The position numbers were made by a program, and so were the translations under genes. From the NCBI GenBank assembly GCA_016648135.1, contig JADDOH010001584.1:62001-126000 (forward strand): a DNA stretch of 64,000 bases, written 5' to 3'. Shown here piece by piece: positions 10,578 through 20,920 of this stretch. Within the stretch, counting starts at the first letter, position 1. Every line of letters begins with the position of its first letter. The notes under the pieces are model-generated. The model was not told the DNA's origin. It ran no database searches and was given only the letters and a program-made list of their open reading frames with translations. Source of the stretch: Agrypnia vestita (lineage: Eukaryota; Arthropoda; Insecta; Trichoptera; Phryganeidae).

Positions 10578-12361
10578 CTAATGTAACTACCTTTTGTTAA
10601 AATGCCTGACCACGAAGTTAATGTTTTATGTATGAATAATAAAATGATTTTCAGATCCCCACATATTTTATTTTGGTTGAAGGAAGGTTGAAGGCAGTCT
10701 CAGTAGCGCAATAAAATACTTTCGAAAGGGGCACTTATTCTGCATTTTCCAAGATATTTCACTCCGCTCAAAACGTCTTATTAATAATTTCTTTCATATT
10801 TCACAAGGGATGGAAGGCTCTATTGCACATTGCACAGGCTGCCCGGGTGGGGGTAGTTTAGGACTGCTACAAAAGGTCCGAGAGCGGGGATCGATGTCTG
10901 GCCCAGGACATAACTCATCTTATTGTCCCCATGACACTGCAGCCAACTTACATTGCAGGGGCGCCATTGTTCGAGGTGCAGCCAAGAAATACGGCCTGAA
11001 ACCACCCCTCAAGATGGAAGATGGTACAGCACCATTAAATTCGATGGGTGTGTATGTAACTGCCGGAAAATAGCCGAAAAGGGAAAACCTACTCGTGTAG
11101 TACCCACCTTTACATAAGAGGGTGAAAAAATCACAGTATTTGTAACATCCCCTAGGAAAAGTCATATAAAAGGACAGTGGCACGTGTTATTGAAGAGGAA
11201 ATTTCAATCACAATGTGACAACGAAAATTGAGAGATAAAGTACTTGAAGTCCTAAGGGTGACACACGCCTAGTCATTCATTTAAACATTATATATATTTT
11301 ATATGGACAGTATTCTGAACAAACTAATGTGTATCGATCTATACTGAAATATACCTACATAAATATTTTACTTAATTGGAAGATATTTGTTTTTATAATC
11401 TACTTATATTATTTATGATACAACATGTTTGATACAACTTTATATTTGGTATAACCATAAAATGTCTGTTTTTGTTATTTAAGATACTATTAGAATAGGT
11501 ATTACGAGTATTTTTAAATGTTTTTAACATATAAAAGACTTACATCTAATATTATCATGGGTATGACATGGATACACGCAAAAAATGGTTTAAGTAAAAT
11601 ATTGATGGCTTGGATAAGGAGATTAAAGGATTTCAGATATGAAACGAAACCGATACGTTTAATCTTTAGTATTTGGAAAGAAAGACACAAAAGAAGTTAT
11701 GAAATGCGTAATGTTTTATGGTCAAGTCATACGTAAAATTAAATAACTTTTGTTACTTCATATAAATCGTTGCTTTTCCGCATTTTAAATTTATTAGTCG
11801 ACTTTTCCGCACCCAAAATTCTGCTCAAAATTATTTTCCTTCTAAGGTCATTATTATATTTTCTTTTCAAAGGGAACAACTTCCGTGCCTTTGTTTTAAG
11901 GGATCATGTTGAGGGTAAATATTATTGGATCGTCCAAAATGAAGCTATTTTATAAAGCGCTAAAATTTACTTAGATGTACATACATATCTATAATTAATA
12001 ATAATTAATTTTTATATTTACAAATGATGGATGTAAAAAATTGATTTAAAAATATGTGCAGTAATTTTTTTATTGAGTTTTGTTATTCGGAGGGCATCCT
12101 TTTGTGGCGGTTACTTAACTAGGATAATTGTGAATCGCCTTGCTGAAAAAGTATTAGCGCGAATTGTACTCCTTTTGACAAAATATTTTTTTTTTACTCA
12201 CTGAAACGAAACGAAACGAATAATTAATATAAGATAAGTAACATATAAATGTAATAAAACAACAAATAGAAAAAATATAATTTAATTTGTATGAGATGCA
12301 CATTATGTAAGCCTCATTTTTTTCAAAATCATCTAAATAAAATATTTTTGAAATAACCAAA
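10578..12361. other. Gene-free stretch with one unclassified GC-richer block
   Basis: Mostly AT-rich. Between about 10800 and 11180 composition rises and an 87-codon plus-strand frame (ATG 10810, stop near 11073) reads a Gly/Cys-rich peptide including CTGCPGGGSLGLLQ. I recognise no family, and the overlapping minus-strand frames are equally open, so it may be non-coding repeat DNA. Frames at 11518-11955 and 12154-12360 look random. Confidence 0.35.
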
Positions 12362-12404
12362 ATACCGACCGGGGCTTGAATACAAAACTATTCATCAGGA
12401 TTAG
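12362..12404 (-). ncRNA. Degenerate hammerhead-like motif
   Basis: Minus strand: AAUC, then an intact CUGAUGA box, a weak stem around GUUUUG, then UUCAAGC where GAAAC is expected, followed by CCCGGUCGG. The second core box is destroyed, so this is at most a fossil of the motif found intact at 3677, 7669 and 46450. Confidence 0.3.
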
Positions 12405-12844
12405 GATTTGAACAAATTCCGATATATTAAGGTTCTGGTTTCGGGGGAGGCCTTCGACGAGGGATGTACCTGGAACTGTGAGCTAAGGGTGGAGACAGGA
12501 AGATGGAGGACAGAGACGTTCCGGCGTATTAATGTATTATTAATAAAAATATCTAAGTTATGTCGTAATGGCTTCCTTATTTCGTGGCACGTAAGTGTCG
12601 GCCGTTAAAGATAAATTAATGTTTTTGATTAAAATGAACGTCACTGAAACATTCAGTAAAAATACGTTAAGAAAATAATGTAAGTATTTGTTGCTCTGAG
12701 GGATCAAATATATTTTACTCTGAGGGATCAAATGACATTGCAAATTTAAAAAAAATACAACTGAGTGCCAACAATAACACTCGATACAAAAGTAAATCAG
12801 GACATTAATTCCCATGTACCTATTTCATTTAATGTTTCACAAAG
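12405..12844. other. Gene-free stretch
   Basis: A 16-bp duplication (CTCTGAGGGATCAAAT at about 12694 and 12718) is the only structure noted. Short frames here have no domain. Confidence 0.35.
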
Positions 12845-13116
12845 CTGAAAAGTAAATCAAATTCACGGCTAAAAAAATAAGGAGCCGGAGATGAGACTTG
12901 AATTCCGGGCCAGCAAACCCGGGCTGCTTAACGCATGTTGCTACCGCCGTCTTTCAGTGAACCACTAAAAATATTACGGTTAGCAAATAAGCGAACCATT
13001 TAATGTTCCACCCAGCAGAATCGCCAGGGTTTAAAATAATATCATTGACTGCCAGCAGGGGAAATATTTAAAAAAAATGTTCAAATATTTTGATAAAGGT
13101 CGTTCGCTACAGCTAG
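12845..13116 (+). mobile_element. Helitron family A, 5'-truncated copy
   Basis: Shares with the copy at 62645 the internal words ATTCACGGCTAAAAAA, GGCCAGCAAACCCG and TCAAATATTTTGATAAA, and ends ACAGCTAG followed by T, the expected Helitron 3' boundary. The hairpin before the end is degraded and the TC head is missing. Confidence 0.6.
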
Positions 13117-13766
13117 TGTAAAGATATTTAATAAACGAAAACACGTTTGTAAGCTACAGTTATTTTATAATAAAGATAATACCAACATTATTTTATTTAA
13201 AAATATATACAATGTTTTGATGCCATTAATATAAAATGTAGGATTTAATTAAACACTATTACTTGGAGCGTATAAAATGATGAAAATAAAGTGAAACTCA
13301 TTTCAAGGCATGTACAAATCTGTATTGAGATGTAGGAAACTGCAGTAGAGCCGGGTTTCTGATTTAAGAGGGTGAGTTTACTGAGGGATTACTTTCAAAG
13401 GCAGGAAGGGGATGAAAGTCAGGTAGCCGAAAAGCCTACTTAGGCTCGTACAGCCTGTGTTTAAAAATTAATGTAACGACTTTCTACTAACTGTAGATTT
13501 TGTGCTCAGAAATAGAGAAGAGAGAGAAATAAATAAATTACTTATTAGAGATTCCCTTAGAGATGGATTTTTAAGAAAATAAACATTACAGACATAATAC
13601 CAACTTATTTGTTTGGTCTAGCGTTAAAACTCTGGATTAGGTAAGCAAGTCCTATTAACATAATTACATTACACACGTTCAAAGTTTTAGATTTTTGTAT
13701 TGATATTCATTTTAATAAATAATTATTTAAAAAATATATATTTATTTCTACCTTCGTGAGTATTTT
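13117..13766. other. Gene-free AT-rich stretch
   Basis: No supported gene or bounded repeat. Confidence 0.4.
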
Positions 13767-14328
13767 TACTCCCTTTATATTACACGAGTATATATATCCC
13801 TATATACTCGTGGCGTCTGCTTGCTTGCTTGCCGGCTCGAAAAAACTTTGGATCGATTTTTGCCCCTTTTCCCGTGATCCAATCGAGCTGAAACTTGGCA
13901 AGCAGACTCGTGGCGACGATCAAGAAGATCTATCATATTTTCGTTAAAAAAATAATAATTATAGTATAATTTTGTATTTTTCAAATTTTTAATAGTTTTT
14001 TCAAATTGGAATCATTACAAAAGTTTGATCACTAGCAACGGCGGCCCGATAACGTAGCGGAATATTTTCTAAATTTGAATTACTCCCTCGGTATACGTAA
14101 TAGGTATTTCACTACGAATTTCGAAAATCTAAATTGACTGACAAATATTTTTAGAATTTAATCTTCAAAGCATGAAGTGTCTTATCAAAGCTCAAAACAT
14201 CTGATATTTTAGAAATATATTAAATTACTGTAAGTTTAGTGTTATGTTGTATGTTTTAATTCGTCTTTAAGTGTTGTTATATTTTATAAAGAAAGGGAGT
14301 ATAATAAAAACTTGGTTTTTATGGGTTA
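13767..14328 (-). repeat. Repeat family F, long copy, left arm of inverted pair
   Basis: A 562-bp version. Read on the minus strand it begins TAACCCATAAAAACCAAG, then ACTCCCTTTCTT, and ends AAAGGGAGTA. It carries an internal segment (GATGTTTTGAGCTTTGATAA and CGGGCCGCCGTTGCTAGT) found elsewhere only in the plus-strand copy at 14787. The two copies form a large inverted repeat with a spacer of about 460 bp. Confidence 0.7.
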
Positions 14329-14786
14329 GTTTTTTCCTTGTCTAATTTATTCCATGTGCAAATTTTTTCTGAGAATCAACTATCCTAATTTCGAATGTCT
14401 GTCTGTCCATAACCCGTTTGAATTAGGCTGGAATTAACCTCAACACTGTTGATGAGTAGCCGCTAGTTAGGACCGGGCGCCCGAGCGCGTCACGTCAGTA
14501 AGCGCGCGACCTATGTTACACGCGAGGGTCGTTATCAATTATTATTATATCTTGTGATTTTTCATAGGTTTACGGCTAGTTTTTACTATATTTAATTTAA
14601 TTATGTGGCCATGTAAACTCAATTTGTCATGAATATAATATCAAGAGGTATACTGGTAGGTTTAAAAAATTGCATCTACGAACAAATCCAAACAGCAAGA
14701 AAAAATAAAACTCGTTCAATTCTAATGTAGATATTCCAAGTACCTTACCAAATCAACGAGCGCTATTCTACAATTTAAAAAAAAAG

Positions 14787-15280
14787 TAACACATAAAAAC
14801 CAAGTTTTTATTATACTCCCTTTCTTTGTAAAATATAATAACAATTAAAGACGAATTAAAACATATAATATAACATAACAATAACATACAGTAATTTGAT
14901 ATATTTCTAAAATGTCAGATGTTTTGAGCTTTGATAAGACACTTCATGCTTTGTGTAGTGAAGTACCTATTATGTATACCGACGGAGTAATTCAAATTTA
15001 GAAAATATTCGCGACGTTATCGGGCCGCCGTTGCTAGTAATCAAACTTTTGTAATGATTCCAATTTGAAAAAACTATTAAAAATTTGAAAAATCCAAAAT
15101 TATACTATAATTATTAATTTTTTTAACGAAAATTTGAAAAATCTTCTTGGTCGTCGCCACGAGTCTGCTTGCAAAGTTTCAGCTCGATTGGATCACGGGA
15201 AAAGGGTCAAAAATCGATCCAAAGTTTTTTCGACGGCAAGCCGGCAAGCAAGCAAGCAGACGCCACGAGTTAATACAAAG
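14787..15280 (+). repeat. Repeat family F, long copy, right arm of inverted pair
   Basis: Same long subtype as 13767-14328 in opposite orientation: TAACACATAAAAACCAAG, ACTCCCTTTCTTTG, the ATCGGGCCGCCGTTGCTAG segment and the CAGCTCGATTGGATCACGGG core. The right terminus AAAGGGAGTA is lost. A short deletion relative to the partner removes part of the middle. Confidence 0.7.
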
Positions 15281-15338
15281 TATATAAAAAGAATACCCAC
15301 ACGCAGTCAAATGATCGCACCACTAACTAGCCTTACGC

Positions 15339-16149
15339 CGGCCGCACACTGGATACGTTTTCGTACGAAATTGAGTAGTACGTAAACGTACGAATACGCA
15401 AGTACATTCCTGACCTTTGAAGTAGTATTGAACATCGCACACTGCACACGATTTAGTAGTGCGTGTACGCACGTATAGATGCGACGTCCGACACGATCCG
15501 AATTTGTTCGGAAATTTTTGCGATTTCGTACGATGGATATTGAAAATTTTCTCACCTGACCACAAATGTTTGCAGGACCAAAGTGATTCAACTACGTGAC
15601 CATCAGCGCAGATCATGGCGGAGAATCTTTAAAGAACTAAAAAATACCTGTAAGTTAAATATTTGATTTGATTTTTAATAAATTTGGTTTAATGAAGGTG
15701 AGGTATAATTATGTACTTAGAACAAAAAACTTTTAAATATTTCTCCGATGTTATGAGCTCTCGTTGCACTTCGATTCTCCCCAGCATTTGTGAATCTATT
15801 AGGCCCGGTTGTTTCAAGTTCGATCAAAGTAAGGGGTCGATTAAAACATAGATTTTTACGAAAACGGATCGTCTGATTGGTGGAGAACGTAAAAATCGAT
15901 GCTTTAAAAGAACGCTTACTTTAATCCAATTTGAAACAACCGGCCCTTAGATAGTCATGAAATTTGTCATTATTTAAGTCTGCCATAATAGAGTTTTCCA
16001 GAAGATACAGATTATTCATTTGGCACAAACGTTATTGGAGAAATGCGAAAAGTAACTGATCGTGACCAACGCACAATGTGCGCGCTCAGTACGTACGAAA
16101 ATAATCGTACGAATACGTACGTAATAATTCGTATCCAAAGTGTGGCCTT
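15339..16149. mobile_element. Non-autonomous DNA transposon with imperfect inverted ends
   Basis: Left end GGCCGCACACTGGATACG is answered by CGTATCCAAAGTGTGGCC at the right (imperfect), and the subterminal TACGTA/CGTACG-rich tracts on both sides are also inverted. The minus-strand frames at 15307-15616 lie in the left arm and have no domain. It contains a nested MITE at 15802-15946. Confidence 0.5.
15802..15946. mobile_element. Nested MITE with TTA target duplication
   Basis: GGCCCGGTTGTTTCAA at the left is answered by TTGAAACAACCGGCCC at the right, the pairing continues inward through AAAGTAAG/CTTACTTT, and TTA flanks both ends directly. The 145-bp element has no coding capacity. A TTA duplication fits PIF/Harbinger-type parents. 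Confidence 0.7.
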
Positions 16150-16284
16150 AGACCATTACATGTCAAATAATGACATACCGAAATAATTGGATTCAAAGTT
16201 TCAATTCTCAGAAGGAAATCAAAGTATGCGTGTTAAGCAAACCTTTACACTTTTATTATTTTGCACCCTAATTTTTATCTAACT

Positions 16285-16570
16285 AACTTACCATCACGCA
16301 GTTTACTCGTGGGGGTAGGCGGAGAGGATAGAATGCCATACTCCTCTATCCTCGCCTATTCACATTCATACATCTTCGCATGCAAGCTCGACGGATGTTG
16401 AGGCTTCTAACGGGACCATCTTCCAGTATCAAGTTAATCTGGCCACGTCTTCCGCGGTCGCCCTTTCTATCTGGCGCCGTCAACACTTGCATTATAGATA
16501 TATCTTTCTTACCATTCTCTCCTCATTCATTCGCTCAATATGCCCAAACCACCTGAGCGACCCTATTTTA
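16285..16570 (-). pseudogene. RTE-like LINE ORF2 C-terminal remnant
   Basis: The minus-strand translation, with frame breaks, gives a W-F-G-H-type block degenerated to GRSGGLGILSE, then GDRGRRGQ where GRGRPR is usual, and RNRRACMKR-like NIRRACMRRCMNV. It ends with a WRSI-x-AYP-like block. This is the standard end of endonuclease/reverse-transcriptase LINEs of insects. The copy at 39240 aligns over the same words. It is dead, with stops and shifts. Confidence 0.65.
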
Positions 16571-16640
16571 ATTCTATGAATTATGCTACGTTCAGCTTTA
16601 CATTCATTACTAATATCTTCATTCTTTACTCTATCATTAA

Positions 16641-17026
16641 TTTTATTTTTAATGTAATATTTTATAAAGCAAAATATGAAAAGGAAATTTTATTTTATAA
16701 GTTTTTTTTTGAGATATCAAACTCTTAAGACTAGACAAACAAATATTTTCATTGGGCAATTTTGCAATAACTCAAAATGTACATTAAATCATAACTACAT
16801 AAACCTAAAACAAGAAAAAAATATTTTAGATAGCATTTTATTTTTAATGTAATATTTTATAAAGCAAAATATGAGAAGGATATTTTATTTTTTATGTTTT
16901 TTTTTGAGATATCAAACTCTGGGCTATCTGAGATATCAAAAATGGGCAATTTTACAATAACTCAAAATGTACATTAAATTATACCTACATAAACTTAAAA
17001 CAAGAAAAAATATTTTAGAGGGCATT
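16641..17026. repeat. Tandem direct duplication, about 195-bp unit
   Basis: Unit 1 (16641-16835) and unit 2 (16836-17026) both begin TTTTATTTTTAATGTAATAT and end TATTTTAGA-x-GGCATT. They differ by scattered changes and a 24-bp insertion repeating GAGATATCAAA in unit 2. No coding. Confidence 0.75.
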
Positions 17027-17235
17027 GAAAATAATAAATAAAATATTATTTTTCAAATAGGTAATAGAAATTCAAGGACTTTCTGTTCGAATGGGATAAT
17101 TCAACGATTTTTAAATTCAGAATATTTTGATCCGATTTTGTCCAAATTTTTCAATGAACACAGTCCTGGATTTTATAATTAATCAAGATGTCATTAATCA
17201 AGATGTCTCACAGAGGCGAACTTATATATATATTT

Positions 17236-17752
17236 ATATACAGGACGTAACAGAGCTAGTTCATAATATTTTACAGGTGGATTCATGCCCTGATTATGAG
17301 TCGAAAATGTTCAAGCAATCATGACCAAATATCAATAGTTATGGAGTTATGGAATATCAAAGTTTGCATTTTTTTCAATATTTTAGACTTGTTTTTTTAC
17401 AAAACGTTGTAGTATCATTACGATGACTTATATCGATTACGAAAAATTCACTCTTTTCAATATAAGTTTAATAAAATTATAAAAACCCTGAAAAAATTCC
17501 AATAGGAATGTTTTCCAATAGGATTTGGAAAGTTTTTTATCATTTTATTTGACTTGTATTGAAGGGAATGAATTTTTCATATTAGATATATGTTACTGAA
17601 ATGAGAGTCCAATGTTTTGCAAAAAATAAGTCAGAAATATTGGAAAAAAATGCAAACTTTGCTGTCGCATATCTCCTTAACTATTGATATTAGGTCATGG
17701 TTGATTGAACATTTTCGACTCATAATCAAGGTAGGAGACATCTACAATATAC
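17236..17752. repeat. Mariner-like hairpin MITE family H2, second subfamily
   Basis: Begins ATACAGGACGTAACAGAGCT and continues ATAATATTTTACAGGTGGAT, then the common H2 body (ATTATGAGTCGAAAATGTTC, TTACAAAACGTTG). The right end ACTCATAATCAAGG is present but the terminal bases have decayed. Confidence 0.6.
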
Positions 17753-17910
17753 CTATCTTGATTATTAAATTCAATTAGGGTGGAGTCTGTGATCAAATAT
17801 TTTTGGGTGATGAAATTTATGTCTTCTGTTGCTTAATACATGGGAGTATAAATACATTGCAACTAAATATGTTAATAACTAAAAATAGCGTTATCTCTAT
17901 ATATTTATTT

Positions 17911-18102
17911 TGAGTGCAATTACCGAGGATTACTAATTTAAAATGTACTAAATTCTAGATTTTATCAAAATCATGTTTTTTACAAATGTGCAGGCTATAT
18001 TTCCCATAATATCTCGAATTCAGTACATTATAATTTAAATCCTCGATGAGTGCATTAAATTATTTTTGTATATTGCTGTCTTTGCTTTTATACCCCACAT
18101 AT
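17911..18102. repeat. Hairpin MITE family H1, right-hand copy
   Basis: Contains GAGGATTACTAATTTAAAATG, its inverted partner TAATTTAAATCCTCGAT, and the right terminus TTGCTTTTATACCCCACATA. The left terminus is missing or diverged. Confidence 0.65.
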
Positions 18103-18264
18103 TATAATGAATGACGAATAATCAAGACTGTATTTTATGTCTTCTGATTTTGTACAGTTCGTTTAGTGTTGTGATATTTTTAACTGGGAGTTAATAATTT
18201 AGTCATTATTTCTGCATTATTAATTTCAAATTAAAAAATTTTCAACTCGTCACGGTCGAAAACT

Positions 18265-18542
18265 AGGGGTGCGACATGTCAGAGATAAAAAAATTCGGAT
18301 ATATTCGTCAACACAAATGTATATTTATGTACCTTAAGGCGGTGAAACACGATACAACATAAATATATAAATTTATTTTAAAATTGTTAAAAAAAAAAAA
18401 ATAATAATAATAATAAAAAGGGGTGCGATATGTCAGAGATAAAAAAATTCGGATATATTCGTCAACACAAATGTATATTTATGTACCTCAAGACGGTGAA
18501 ACACGATACAAATAAATAAATAAATTTATTTTAAAATTGTTA
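18265..18542. repeat. Tandem duplication downstream of tetraspanin gene
   Basis: Two units of about 124 bp (18265-18388 and 18419-18542) start AGGGGTGCGA-x-ATGTCAGAG and end TTTATTTTAAAATTGTTA, separated by an A/T-rich (AAT)n spacer. They lie just past the stop of the minus-strand tetraspanin. The right unit supplies TTTATT, which on the minus strand is an AATAAA polyadenylation signal about 145 nt after that stop. Confidence 0.8.
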
Positions 18543-18674
18543 CGATGGCTGCGGAGAGAATATTGTTTTATAAACAATTAAATGCAGTTTAATTCGTTCA
18601 GTTTTTAGTAAACTAACCGTAATACACGATATGACAACTGTAGCCACTAACGCGACCGCTGGTTCGATCACTGT

Positions 18675-19421
18675 TTATGTTTGCTGTTGGGCCAATTTCC
18701 GCTCGCGCCTCCTGTGCTCCCGTCGCCGGAGCAGGAAGCAGAAGAAGACGCAGTACAGCACGATCAGCAGCGCCAGCACGATCACGATGCTGATCCTGGA
18801 GACGAGCTGCTTCAGGATTTTGCCCAGGCGGATGTTGAGGGCCTTGGTGCAGCCCGTCTGGAAGATCTTGGCTTTCTCGCAGGGCGGCCGGCCGGAGCAG
18901 CACGAGTCGAGCACGCCGTGCTTGTAGTCTTGCGGCCCTTCCGCCCCGCAGCAATGGAGCTTCGTCTCGATCTCCTGCACGATCTCCAGCCCCTCCACGT
19001 CGTGGCTCTCCGCCTTCTTGAAGGCGTCCCTGTACCTCTGGTTGGCCGCGTTGATGTTGGCGTTCTCCGCGCCCTTGTACAGGCAGCACAGAACGAGGGC
19101 CAAGAACATCGACACGATGACGAGACACATCATGTGCAGCTTCAAGATCCTTATCTTCAGGCTGCACAGGGCCGGGAGGCCGAAGGCGGCCACCACGACC
19201 ATGAAGGCGATCCCGACGGCCCGCAGCATCTTGGGGGGGTCGGGCACCTTCCCGATCATGCTCTCCACGTGCACCAGGCTCACCTCCACCTCGTAGCTCA
19301 GGAGGAAGATCCACGCGCCGCCGAGGATGAGGCCGATGTGCAAAAGTATCAAAATAAGTCTGTGCACGGTTATGCACAAGAGGTACCTCTCCACAGGACT
19401 CTGCTTCTTCTTGGGAGGCAT
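18675..19421 (-). CDS. Tetraspanin family membrane protein
   Basis: An intact single-exon ORF of 248 residues. I start at MPPKKKQSP (ATG at 19421) rather than the upstream in-frame Met, because a tetraspanin has a short cytoplasmic tail before its first membrane helix. Predicted helices lie at about residues 21-42, 66-87, 95-115 and 208-231. The large loop (116-205) carries HCCG (156-159), DSCC (172-175), C181 and GC (190-191), the six-cysteine pattern of the family. The C-terminus is short and Arg-rich. Tetraspanins organise plasma-membrane microdomains with integrins and other partners; no specific insect orthologue can be named. GC-rich codon use contrasts with the flanking DNA and creates long shadow ORFs on both strands. 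It probably lies inside the first intron of the gene whose exon is at 20382. Confidence 0.93.
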   Translation of the reverse strand: MPPKKKQSPVERYLLCITVHRLILILLHIGLILGGAWIFLLSYEVEVSLVHVESMIGKVPDPPKMLRAVGIAFMVVVAAFGLPALCSLKIRILKLHMMCLVIVSMFLALVLCCLYKGAENANINAANQRYRDAFKKAESHDVEGLEIVQEIETKLHCCGAEGPQDYKHGVLDSCCSGRPPCEKAKIFQTGCTKALNIRLGKILKQLVSRISIVIVLALLIVLYCVFFCFLLRRREHRRRERKLAQQQT

Positions 19422-19946
19422 TTTGCACGCGCGATAACGAACACCAACGCGACCGTGAAAATAAAGCTCGATCGAATCAACAATCTCTTTGATGGAAACA
19501 AATGATGAATGTGTCAATGAAAACTTATATTTGGAATTATTTTAGATTATTTCAATTATAAATAAATACTTTTATCGTAGTCAAAGTAGAGGGTGTTTTT
19601 TTAGAGGTAAAGAACTTCAAAATGAAATGAAATAATAAAAATCGCGGCATTGGCCGCTCTGTTCTGGCATAAAAATTACTTCTTGATACTCTACAAGATA
19701 AATCTGAAATATGGGAAAAAAAATTAAAGTTTGTTATCGCTTGTCTCCGTAACTGACATTTGTCGACATTTCACCCAAAATGTAAAGAATATTTACTATT
19801 TAAAATTGAATATTCACTGACGTTATGTTACTAAATTACATTTGTTATTGAAACCAGTTGTATACTTCGTATGAATTCTACATACATTTGGTTTATTTCT
19901 GTCATAACATTTTTTTTTACTTTTTATTACTTTTAATTACTATGGT
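19422..19946. other. Upstream flank of tetraspanin gene
   Basis: Holds the putative minus-strand promoter and leader. No clear TATA box was identified. At 19680-19800 an inverted relative of the 26790-26900 segment (ACCCAAAATGTAAAGAATAT against ATATTCTTTACACTTTGGGT) indicates a dispersed repeat. Confidence 0.35.
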
Positions 19947-20144
19947 TCACTTTCCTTTTTTTTTTTAAAAAAATAGAGATGCGAACACGGAATACGTGTC
20001 ACATCAATATTCTTACTATTTTCAAACTAAGCTAAACGCTTGTGCTATGAAAATAGGACTAACTTGCTAGTCTGGGCTGAGATTCGAACCCGCGACCTTC
20101 GGATCACGAGGCGAGTGTTCTAACCACAAGACCAACAAGCTACT
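19947..20144 (-). mobile_element. tRNA-derived SINE, copy 2
   Basis: Nearly identical to the copy at 3446-3642, with the same A-box and B-box words (GGTTCGAATC on the minus strand), body and poly-T/A tail. Sequence past CAAGCTACT on the plus strand differs between the copies, defining the 5' end. ACTTTAATTA and ACTTTTAATTA beside the two ends may be the target duplication. Confidence 0.8.
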
Positions 20145-20381
20145 TTAATTATTATTTTTGTTTATTTGATTGATTTTGTCATTTCTGTTTTGGTTTGAAT
20201 AACTATTTCACGTTCCAGTTACTTCGCTGCATTATTGCTGCGTTTGTTGTGTCGTGGATCTCTTGTTGATTTACCAACTGTCCATTATTACATCATTTGA
20301 GATTCCATAAATAAATAAATAAATAAAATAATATATGTCTGAAAAAAGCGCATTTAATTATTATAATAAAGCAAGACTCAC

Positions 20382-20920
20382 CTAGCGCTCCAGTTTCCGA
20401 TTTCGGCGTACCTCCTGGCGTGACCTGACCCCCTCCTCGTCTCATTTCCTCTGCTTCCCGTCGCCACGCCCGTGTTTCCGTTCGGAGTCAATATTTCATT
20501 TTCTCCGTTGCTGAAACTGCTTCTGCAATCGGCCCCGTTCCCGTTCTCGGGCGGGGCGTTGTCGTTTCTTTGGAAGGCGAAGTTTGTAAAGTTTCTTTGG
20601 TTGGGTTCTCTGTGGTATGCGTCTGCTTCTCTTTGGTTGGCGCTGCTCTTGCGGGGGAACGTGCCCGTTCCCGATTTGAAGGTCGCGAGGACCGGCGCGG
20701 GGCTCTCGATGGGCGAGATGTCAATGTGACAGCTGGAGGCCTGCAGCGGGAGGGTCCCGTTGCCGTTCCAGCTCTTCCGGTTCGTGATGAAGGACTTGCT
20801 GTTGGAGGTGGGCGTGCCGCAGAAGCTGCTTCTGGCGCTGATGTTCTTGATGAAGCTGTTGGAGTTTTGGTGGGGAGTTTGGGGCGTGATGGCCACCAGG
20901 GCCGGGTGGTTTAGTGCCAT
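20382..20920 (-). CDS. First coding exon of an unrecognised protein
   Basis: The open frame runs from ATG at 20920 (context GTAAAAATGG, better than the upstream ATG at 20980) for about 180 codons. It ends in CTAG|GTGAGT, a consensus splice donor at 20381, with an in-frame TGA just beyond, so the coding sequence must be spliced. The peptide is low-complexity, rich in Ser, Asn, Arg and Gly, with HPALVAITPQTPHQNSNSF near the start and proline-directed sites (ISPIESPAP). No membrane helix or known domain is visible, so it is likely an intrinsically disordered N-terminus. GC content is far above the flanks, as expected for a real exon. The next exon was not found to the left. Confidence 0.7.

Noticed and set aside
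18613..19505. Long ORFs of 271 and 274 codons overlapping the tetraspanin on both strands
   Set aside because: They are other-frame shadows of a GC-rich coding region; only the frame with membrane helices and the CCG motif makes sense.
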